DNA of 64,000 nt. Origin: Vibrio pacinii DSM 19139. Lineage in GTDB: Bacteria; Pseudomonadota; Gammaproteobacteria; Enterobacterales; Vibrionaceae. How positions within the stretch are numbered: the first letter of the stretch is position 1; each line of letters starts with the position of its first letter. The position numbers and the translations under genes were made by a program. The stretch spans positions 124,001 through 188,000 of the forward strand of contig NZ_JONH01000013.1 of NCBI RefSeq assembly GCF_000711795.1. Reading direction: 5' to 3'. The notes below the pieces were generated by a model, which was not told the DNA's origin, did no database searches, and saw only the letters and a list, made by a program, of their open reading frames with translations. Below are positions 57,845-64,000 of this stretch, one piece after another.

Positions 57845-58777
57845 GTGAAAGAAAAATTACCGCCATTACAAGGACTTTATTACTTCTATACCGCAGCAAA
57901 GCTAGGCAGCTTTAAGCTCGCTGCTAGTGAGTTGTTTGTTACTGCCGCAGCGATTAGCCAACAAATAAGGCAACTAGAGGAAACTCTGGGAACCGAACTA
58001 TTTTTACGTCAACACAGAAAAGTAACGTTAACGATGGAGGGCGAATTGTTGTTCGCCCAATCGCAAAAAGGCTTCGAACACCTTCATCAAGGCATTAGAC
58101 AAATCAACCAAGATCCAAACCCAAACCAACTGTCTATTTCGACTTTACCGTCTTTCGCTCAACATTGGTTAGTTCCTAGGATCGGTCACTTTAGGGAGCT
58201 AAATCCCAACCAAGAGCTGATGATCGAACCGACAAACAGACTGGTTGATTTTCAAAATTCGAATATCGATTTATGTATTCGCTATGGACCAGGTCAATAC
58301 CCTAACGTCACAAGCAAATTGCTAATGGAAGAGTTACTCTATCCTGTCTGCCATCCAATTTATCAGCAACAGCATGGCATCTATCAACTAAGTGATTTAA
58401 CGGCGGCAGATTTAATTGAAGATTACTGGCCAGATCTGAATTGGGGAGCTTGGTTAGAAAATATTGGCTATGCAGCGCAAAAACCAACACTTAAGTACAA
58501 TGGTTCTCATTTTGTATTGGAGGGTGCTCTTGCGGTACAAGGCGTGGCACTGGCCAAACATAGTCTTGCCAATAGGTATATCGAAGAAGGTAAATTAGTA
58601 CGAATTGGCCACGTTGCTCAGCGTACGGACTACAATTATTTTATCTGTGCTCCTAAATCCTACTTTAAGCGTGAAAAAATTCGTCGCTTCTGCGAGTGGA
58701 TATTTAATCAAGTCGATGAAAGCCGTACTTATTGTAAGCTAGATTGTGACATCATCGACACACGCAGTCCTCAGTAA
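57845..58777 (+). CDS. LysR-family regulator, GcvA type (second copy)
   Basis: A 310-residue LysR-type regulator resembling the gene at 56640. It begins LPPLQGLYYFYTAAKLGSFKLAASELFVTAAAISQQIRQLEETLGTELF and shares TLPSFAQHWLVPRIGHF. The start codon is GTG with AAGGA eight bases upstream. It is divergent from the DUF1127 gene with 96 bases between them. Regulation of that gene is a plausible role. Confidence 0.87.
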   Translation: MKEKLPPLQGLYYFYTAAKLGSFKLAASELFVTAAAISQQIRQLEETLGTELFLRQHRKVTLTMEGELLFAQSQKGFEHLHQGIRQINQDPNPNQLSISTLPSFAQHWLVPRIGHFRELNPNQELMIEPTNRLVDFQNSNIDLCIRYGPGQYPNVTSKLLMEELLYPVCHPIYQQQHGIYQLSDLTAADLIEDYWPDLNWGAWLENIGYAAQKPTLKYNGSHFVLEGALAVQGVALAKHSLANRYIEEGKLVRIGHVAQRTDYNYFICAPKSYFKREKIRRFCEWIFNQVDESRTYCKLDCDIIDTRSPQ

Positions 58778-58791
58778 ACTGAACGACCAAT

Positions 58792-58828
58792 AAAAAGCCC
58801 CTGAAGTTTTCACTTCAGGGGCTTTTTT
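58792..58828. terminator. Bidirectional terminator between LysR and fusA2
   Basis: A 15-bp perfect stem (AAAAAGCCCCTGAAG with CTTCAGGGGCTTTTT), a 6-base loop and T tracts on both strands serve two convergent genes. Confidence 0.95.
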
Positions 58829-58852
58829 AAGCTATCAAGCTAACAAAAAGAA

Positions 58853-60940
58853 TTACTTCTTAGCGTTACGCTCTTTAACTTCAGCAATAACTTGCTCAGC
58901 AACGTTTGCTGGACAAGGTGCGTAGTGTGCGAACTCCATAGAGAACTGACCACGGCCTGAAGTGATAGTACGTAGGTGACCGATGTAACCGAACATTTCT
59001 GAAAGAGGAACGTCAGCTTTAATACGAACACCAGTAGCACCAGCTTGTTGGTCTTTGATCATGCCACGACGACGGTTAAGGTCACCGATTACATCACCAA
59101 CGTTGTCTTCAGGAGTGAACACGTCAACTTTCATGATAGGCTCAAGAAGCTGTGCGCCCGCTTTAGGCATAGACTGACGGAATGCACCTTTCGCTGCAAT
59201 TTCGTAAGCGATAGCTGAAGAGTCAACTGCGTGGAAACCACCGTCGAATAGTTCAACTTCAACGTCTAGCGTTGGGAAGCCAGCAAGAACACCCGTTTCC
59301 ATCATAGAACCGAAGCCTTTCTCGACTGCAGGCCAGAATTCTTTCGGTACGTTACCACCAACAACTGATGACTTAAACGTGTAACCAGAGTTTGGCTCAC
59401 CTGGTTTGATACGGTAGTCGATTTTCGCGAACTGACCAGAACCACCAGACTGTTTCTTATGCGTGTAGCTATCTTCAACAGGTTGAGTGATAGTTTCACG
59501 GTAAGCTACCTGTGGAGCACCTACTTCTAGCTCAACGCCGTAAGTACGCTTAAGAATATCTACCTTGATGTCTAGGTGAAGTTCACCCATACCTTTCAGG
59601 ATAGTCTCGCCTGAATCTTCATCAGTCTCAACTTGGAAAGATGGATCTTCTGCAACCATTTTACCGATCGCGATACCCATTTTCTCAGTAGAACCTTTAT
59701 CTTTAGGTGCAACTGCGATTGAGATTACTGGTTCTGGGAAGATCATCGCTTCTAGAGTACATTCATGCTTAGGATCACATAGTGTGTGACCTGTTTGAAC
59801 GTTCTTCATACCAACAATCGCGATGATGTCGCCAGCTTGAGCTTCAGTTAGCTCGTTACGCTCATCCGCCTGCATTTCACACATACGGCCGATACGTTCA
59901 GTTTTACCTGTTGCAGAGTTAAGGATGGTATCACCCTTCTTCATGCGGCCAGAGTAAATACGGATAAAGGTTAGCGCGCCGAAGCGGTCATCCATAATCT
60001 TAAACGCAAGTGCACGTAGAGGCTCATCTACTGATACTGTAGCAACTTCGCCTGTTGGCTCACCTGTTTCTGGATCAGTTAGTGGCTGAGGATCAACTTC
60101 TGCTGGCGCTGGTAGGTAATCTACAACTGCGTCTAGGATAAGCTGCATACCTTTGTTTTTGAATGCAGAACCACAGTAAGTTGGGAAGAACGCTAGGTCA
60201 CGAGTACCTTTACGGATACAACGTTTTAGGTCTTCGATAGAAGGCTCTTCACCTTCCATGTACGCTTCCATTAGGTCGTCGTCTTGCTCTACAGCAGTTT
60301 CAACTAGCTCTTCACGGTACTGTTCAAGCTCATCAACCATGTCTTCTGGGACATCTTTGATTTCGTAGTTTTCTGGAAGGCCAGTGTCATCCCATACGTA
60401 AGCTTTACGGCTTAGTACATCAACAACACCGATAAAGTCATCTTCACGACCGATAGGTAGTGTCATAACTAGTGGGTTTGCACCAAGAACGTTCTTCACT
60501 TGATCAACAACGTTAAAGAAGTCTGCACCCATACGGTCTAGCTTGTTAACGAAGATCAAACGAGCAACTTCTGAGTCGTTCGCGTAGCGCCAGTTTGTTT
60601 CTGACTGAGGCTCAACACCACCAGAACCACAGAATACACCGATACCACCATCAAGAACTTTAAGAGAACGGTATACTTCTACTGTAAAGTCAACGTGTCC
60701 CGGAGTATCGATAACGTTTAGACGGTGACCATTCCACTCACAAGTTACCGCTGCTGATTGGATTGTAATACCACGCTCAGCTTCCTGCTCCATGAAGTCG
60801 GTAGTAGACTCACCGTCGTGTACTTCACCCGTTTTGTGGATTTTACCAGTGAGCTTTAGGATACGCTCCGTAGTGGTCGTTTTACCCGCATCAACGTGCG
60901 CGAAAATACCAATGTTTCTGTACTTTGATAAATCTGCCAT
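58853..60940 (-). CDS. fusA2: Elongation factor G paralogue (EF-G2)
   Basis: A 695-residue EF-G. The G domain has G1 [10 protein letters not shown] (residues 14-23), G2 ERGITI, G3 DTPGHVDF and G4 NKLDR. All five EF-G domains are present. The GTPase drives translocation and, with ribosome-recycling factor, ribosome splitting. The N-terminus ([20 protein letters not shown]) and [17 protein letters not shown] identify the vibrio EF-G2 form rather than the rpsL-operon EF-G. I start at 60940, after GAGTAAG. The codon bias of a highly expressed gene is clear. Confidence 0.93.
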   Translation of the reverse strand: MADLSKYRNIGIFAHVDAGKTTTTERILKLTGKIHKTGEVHDGESTTDFMEQEAERGITIQSAAVTCEWNGHRLNVIDTPGHVDFTVEVYRSLKVLDGGIGVFCGSGGVEPQSETNWRYANDSEVARLIFVNKLDRMGADFFNVVDQVKNVLGANPLVMTLPIGREDDFIGVVDVLSRKAYVWDDTGLPENYEIKDVPEDMVDELEQYREELVETAVEQDDDLMEAYMEGEEPSIEDLKRCIRKGTRDLAFFPTYCGSAFKNKGMQLILDAVVDYLPAPAEVDPQPLTDPETGEPTGEVATVSVDEPLRALAFKIMDDRFGALTFIRIYSGRMKKGDTILNSATGKTERIGRMCEMQADERNELTEAQAGDIIAIVGMKNVQTGHTLCDPKHECTLEAMIFPEPVISIAVAPKDKGSTEKMGIAIGKMVAEDPSFQVETDEDSGETILKGMGELHLDIKVDILKRTYGVELEVGAPQVAYRETITQPVEDSYTHKKQSGGSGQFAKIDYRIKPGEPNSGYTFKSSVVGGNVPKEFWPAVEKGFGSMMETGVLAGFPTLDVEVELFDGGFHAVDSSAIAYEIAAKGAFRQSMPKAGAQLLEPIMKVDVFTPEDNVGDVIGDLNRRRGMIKDQQAGATGVRIKADVPLSEMFGYIGHLRTITSGRGQFSMEFAHYAPCPANVAEQVIAEVKERNAKK

Positions 60941-61115
60941 TGTCTTACTCTGTTTATAAGGTATAAATTGCGCGCAGAGTATATCACAATCTGTCAAGAC
61001 TGATACCCTTGCGTGTGTTTGTGCTCAAAAAAACTTGTCCTTCCAATACTAGCAGGAATTACTCATCAGTCTTAACAATGATCTGCGAACAAGCTTAATA
61101 TTTTGCTATTAGAAA

Positions 61116-61139
61116 TGCTGCTTGATAGTACCAGCAGCA
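61116..61139 (-). terminator. Weak terminator-like hairpin after ndk
   Basis: TGCTGCT (61116-61122) pairs with AGCAGCA (61133-61139). On the minus strand it is followed by TTTCTAATAGCAAAATATT. It lies about 30 bases past the ndk stop. Confidence 0.4.
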
Positions 61140-61166
61140 CCAATAAGTTTCGTGTTCGTTAGGCGA

Positions 61167-61592
61167 TTAACGCGGACAAATTTCCGAACTCGGAAAAAAG
61201 AACTCGATCTCACGCGCAGCCGACTCGGGGCTATCTGAACCATGGACTGAGTTATGACGCATACTAAGCGCGTAGTCAGCTCGAATCGAACCACAAGCGG
61301 CTTGTTCTGGGTTAGTTTTACCCATCAACTCACGGTAGCGTGCGATCGCATTTTCACCTTCAAGTACTTGAACCATCACTGGCCCCGAAGTCATGTACTC
61401 TTTCAAAGCAGGGAAAAATTCTTTGCCTTCGTGTTCTGCGTAAAAAGCACTCGCCTGTTCTTCAGTCAAATGTACCATTTTAGCAGCAATAATTCTCAAA
61501 CCTGCTTTTTCTATACGGTGGTAAATTTCACCAATAAGATTACGTTCTACTGCATCAGGCTTAACAATAGAAAAAGTTCTTTCTAGAGCCAT
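61167..61592 (-). CDS. ndk: Nucleoside diphosphate kinase
   Basis: Ndk (141 residues) balances nucleoside triphosphates by phosphate transfer. It starts [22 protein letters not shown], the typical N-terminus with the nucleotide-binding lysine in KPDA. The phosphohistidine motif is [12 protein letters not shown] near residue 117, with the active histidine. AAGGATACCCTT precedes the ATG. It follows pepB on the same strand, as in other vibrios. Confidence 0.97.
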   Translation of the reverse strand: MALERTFSIVKPDAVERNLIGEIYHRIEKAGLRIIAAKMVHLTEEQASAFYAEHEGKEFFPALKEYMTSGPVMVQVLEGENAIARYRELMGKTNPEQAACGSIRADYALSMRHNSVHGSDSPESAAREIEFFFPSSEICPR

Positions 61593-61649
61593 AAGGGTAT
61601 CCTTTCGTTTTCTTTGTTGTAATGAAAGAGGCTCTACGGCCTCTTGATA

Positions 61650-62948
61650 TTATTTTTCTGCTTGTTGAAGTAATAATCCCGCTAAAGTGCGTACACCAAC
61701 ACCGGTAGCACCTGCCGCCCACTTGTCTGTTGGCGCTTTGCGATAGGTCGCAGCACAGTCAAAGTGCAACCAACCTTTTTTGTAATCTTCCACAAAATAT
61801 GACAAGAAAGCCGCCGCTGTGCTGGCTCCTGGTGCGTAATCGCCGCTGCTAATGTTCGATAAATCAGCAAAGTTTGATGGTAGCATTCCACGGTGAAAAT
61901 CAGCCAAAGGAAGTGGCCACAAGCCCTCTTTCTCTGCATGTGCTGCCGTTAGTGCCTGATGTGACAGTTCATCATCAAAACTCATTAATGCATGATAGTC
62001 ATTGCCTAATGCATTTTTTGCCGCACCAGTAAGAGTTGCGCAATCGATAATAAGTTCAGGTTTTTGTTCACTGGCGTACATCAGGCCATCTGCCAATACT
62101 AAACGCCCTTCGGCATCAGTATTCATAATCTCAACCGTTTTACCATTTTTATAGGTGATAATATCGCCTAATTTGAGAGCTCGGCCCGAGATCATATTCT
62201 CAGCACAGCAAAGAATCAGTTTCACACGCTTATTTAATCCACGCATGATAGCTAGACCAAGCCCACCAGTAATGGTACCTGAACCGCCCATATCCGCTTT
62301 CATCGAAGTCATAAAATTAGAAGGTTTAATGCTGTAACCACCAGAATCAAAGGTGATACCTTTACCAACTAAACAAGCAAAAACTGGCGCGTTTTCATCG
62401 CCTGTCGGATTGAAATCAAGTTGTAGCATCGCTGACGTACGCTCTGAGCCACGTCCTACGGCGTAGATGCCCTGCCACCCTTCAGTTAATAAATCTTTAT
62501 CTTTGACGATACGTACCGTGACAGAGCCTTCAGGTGCCACTGACTTGATGAACTCCGCCGCCATTGAGGCGAGTTGACGTGGGGCTACTTCTTCTGCCGG
62601 TTTATTGATGATATCTCGAGTAAAATCGGTTGCAGTGATACGCGCACTCAGCTCTGCCTGTTCGGCGTCAGCAAGGGGGTGCCAAATCATCTGGTTGACT
62701 TGCTTCGGTCCACGATAACCTTGATGAAAGGACCAGATATTTTCTAAATCCCAACCTTGACCTTCAAGCGACACACTGAGGATCCCCTGGCTATCAAGTT
62801 TACGTGCTGCGCGCTGAATCGCGCCAAGATCATCGCTACCCTCTAGATGGATAGTCGCATTATTGTCTGAAAAAGAAACGATCGCCTTGTCACCCCATTG
62901 CGCTGCTGCCGGTGACTGGCTTAGAAATACTGACATCTGTGTAGACAT
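61650..62948 (-). CDS. pepB: Aminopeptidase B (M17 family)
   Basis: A 432-residue leucyl-aminopeptidase-family enzyme. The metal-binding signature [12 protein letters not shown] is near residue 280. The [16 protein letters not shown] segment and KADMGGSG are the metal-binding and catalytic sequences of the family. PepB is a cytosolic dizinc or dimanganese aminopeptidase. AAGGAG precedes the ATG. It follows iscX, but a strong terminator separates them, so it likely has its own promoter. Confidence 0.95.
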   Translation of the reverse strand: MSTQMSVFLSQSPAAAQWGDKAIVSFSDNNATIHLEGSDDLGAIQRAARKLDSQGILSVSLEGQGWDLENIWSFHQGYRGPKQVNQMIWHPLADAEQAELSARITATDFTRDIINKPAEEVAPRQLASMAAEFIKSVAPEGSVTVRIVKDKDLLTEGWQGIYAVGRGSERTSAMLQLDFNPTGDENAPVFACLVGKGITFDSGGYSIKPSNFMTSMKADMGGSGTITGGLGLAIMRGLNKRVKLILCCAENMISGRALKLGDIITYKNGKTVEIMNTDAEGRLVLADGLMYASEQKPELIIDCATLTGAAKNALGNDYHALMSFDDELSHQALTAAHAEKEGLWPLPLADFHRGMLPSNFADLSNISSGDYAPGASTAAAFLSYFVEDYKKGWLHFDCAATYRKAPTDKWAAGATGVGVRTLAGLLLQQAEK

Positions 62949-63027
62949 GGTTTCTCCTTGTCTTTTCTGGCGTTGCCTACGCCTTTCTAGTTACTGCTGG
63001 ATGTTAACACTTTAAAGTGAAATTAAT

Positions 63028-63058
63028 AAAAAACGGACCAAAAGGTCCGTTTTTTTTC
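63028..63058. terminator. Terminator between iscX and pepB
   Basis: A 12-bp stem (AAAAAACGGACC with GGTCCGTTTTTT) with an AAAA loop ends in a long T run. It closes the isc operon on the minus strand. Confidence 0.93.
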
Positions 63059-63095
63059 GTAAAATTTGTTAACTATGATGGGTTTCCCATCAGGG

Positions 63096-63290
63096 TTAGT
63101 CCATTTCATCCATCCAACAAAGAATAATCGCTTCTAAAATTTTTTCGTTAGAACGATTAGGCTCGTCATCAAATTCATCAAGTTCTGTTATCCACTGATG
63201 CAGATCGGTAAAACGCACATTCTTAGGATCAATATCAGGAAACTTGTCACATAGCTCAATCGCAATGTCACGAGAGTCGGTCCATTTCAT
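63096..63290 (-). CDS. iscX: IscX, Fe-S assembly protein
   Basis: A 64-residue acidic protein (starts [19 protein letters not shown], ends CWMDEMD) typical of IscX/YfhJ. It binds the desulfurase IscS and iron and modulates the rate of cluster building. AAAGGAAGG precedes the ATG. It is the last gene of the isc operon after fdx. Confidence 0.96.
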   Translation of the reverse strand: MKWTDSRDIAIELCDKFPDIDPKNVRFTDLHQWITELDEFDDEPNRSNEKILEAIILCWMDEMD

Positions 63291-63340
63291 ACATTACCTT
63301 CCTTTTATATTATAACTAAGTAACCTTGCCTGAAAGTCGA

Positions 63341-63679
63341 TTAATGATCTTCAGAAGCGTGGTTTAATGTGTACTTAGGAATTTCAACCACGAGATCTTC
63401 ATCGGTGATTCGAGCCTGACAACCTAGTCTCGATTCCGGCTCTAGACCCCAGGCTTTATCAAGCATGTCATCTTCAAGTTCATCGCTCTCATCAAGAGAG
63501 TCAAATCCCTCACGGATAACCACGTGGCAAGTCGTACACGCACATGATTTTTCACAAGCATGTTCAATGCTGATGCCATTTTTAAGCGCGACATCAAGTA
63601 CAGTTTGACCCGGCTCAGCTTCTAATACCGCACCTTCTGGGCACAAGTCTTCATGCGGAAGTACAATAATCTTAGGCAT
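63341..63679 (-). CDS. fdx: ISC-type 2Fe-2S ferredoxin
   Basis: A 112-residue adrenodoxin-type ferredoxin that supplies electrons for Fe-S cluster assembly. The cluster cysteines appear in ACEKSCACTTC (C42, C48, C51) and in SRLGCQARI (C87). It lies between hscA and iscX as in the isc operons of gamma-proteobacteria. Confidence 0.96.
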   Translation of the reverse strand: MPKIIVLPHEDLCPEGAVLEAEPGQTVLDVALKNGISIEHACEKSCACTTCHVVIREGFDSLDESDELEDDMLDKAWGLEPESRLGCQARITDEDLVVEIPKYTLNHASEDH

Positions 63680-63690
63680 ATCTTTATCTC

Positions 63691-64000
63691 TTAAATATCA
63701 TTCACGGATTGACCTGCCAATGCAGCTCGAATCGATTTATCCATACGACGTGACGCAAACGCTTGGCTTGCCTTGTCTGTGTCTTTTATTCCTTGCTCAA
63801 TAGCGTCGGCATCACCGCTATTGCGCAGTTCAATAAGCGCTTCAATCGCGTTAACCAGTTCAGTTCTCTCTTGTTCAGAGAGTAGATCATCGCCATCTTG
63901 TTGCATGGCAACAATCAGGCCTTCGATGACACGATCAGCCTCTACACGCTGTTCAGCGAGCGCTCGTGCCTGCATATCATCTTTAGCATGCGTCATTGAT
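63691..64000 (-). CDS. hscA: HscA, Fe-S assembly Hsp70 chaperone, C-terminal part (cut by window edge)
   Basis: The visible 102 codons are the helical-lid end of an Hsp70-type protein (MLxxS-type stretch [26 protein letters not shown]-terminus [14 protein letters not shown]), as in HscA. The frame stays open to the right edge, so the gene is truncated by the window, not by mutation. HscA with HscB releases Fe-S clusters from IscU. It precedes fdx by 11 bases. Confidence 0.9.
   Translation of the reverse strand, partial: SMTHAKDDMQARALAEQRVEADRVIEGLIVAMQQDGDDLLSEQERTELVNAIEALIELRNSGDADAIEQGIKDTDKASQAFASRRMDKSIRAALAGQSVNDI

Noticed and set aside
61109-61294. Open frame overlapping the end of ndk
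   Set aside because: It lies in a shifted frame of the well-supported ndk gene and reads through the downstream hairpin.

Overview
The window looks like a chromosomal segment of a Vibrio species. The reasons are the OxyR/2-Cys peroxiredoxin divergent pair of the vibrio OxyR2 type, the long 343-residue DapD, the order hscA-fdx-iscX-pepB-ndk at the right end, a stand-alone EF-G paralogue, and an nnrS gene with a NorR/sigma-54 style control region. I see no rRNA, tRNA, CRISPR array, insertion sequence or phage gene.

Layout. 1-6.1 kb: the start of a secreted protein cut by the left edge, the glyoxylate shunt operon aceBA (minus strand), a palindrome-rich regulatory stretch, oxyR and a divergent peroxiredoxin gene. 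6.4-8.3 kb: dapD, a small membrane protein and a divergent TetR regulator. 8.5-12.8 kb: glpK-glpR-glpD for glycerol and glycerol-3-phosphate use, with GlpR-like operators before glpK and glpD. 12.8-18 kb: nnrS (nitric oxide tolerance), a gamma-glutamylcyclotransferase-like gene, galR, a ydhF-type aldo/keto reductase and its divergent LysR regulator.

18-38.5 kb is a carbohydrate island. It holds a GPH symporter and a clan-A glycoside hydrolase under a divergent LacI regulator, the Leloir operon galETKM, a DUF5329 protein and a MATE exporter, a GH36 alpha-galactosidase, LacZ, and an ABC sugar importer (two permeases, binding protein, divergent ATPase). GalR-like operators recur before galE, between the two ABC transcription units and before galR. 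The genes would together import galactosides, release galactose with LacZ and the alpha-galactosidase, and feed it to galactose catabolism. A run of 20 G residues fills the gap between the lacZ stop and the alpha-galactosidase start, where the ribosome binding site should be.

38.6-53.6 kb: a LysR regulator and divergent ChrA transporter, then a complete Tad/Flp pilus locus on the minus strand. Reading from its promoter the order is flp1-flp2-tadV-AAA+ ATPase-rcpC-rcpA-lipoprotein-tadG-tadE-tadF-tadZ-tadA-tadB-tadC-tadD. An AraC-type regulator is divergent from flp1. 54.8-58.8 kb: an AMP-forming acyl-CoA ligase and two GcvA-type LysR genes flanking a DUF1127 gene. 58.8-64 kb: EF-G2, ndk, pepB and the end of the isc operon (iscX, fdx, hscA cut by the right edge).

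Intrinsic terminators with long stems and T runs separate most units, so operon boundaries are fairly clear. All functional calls rest on motif and family recognition by eye; no database search was run.
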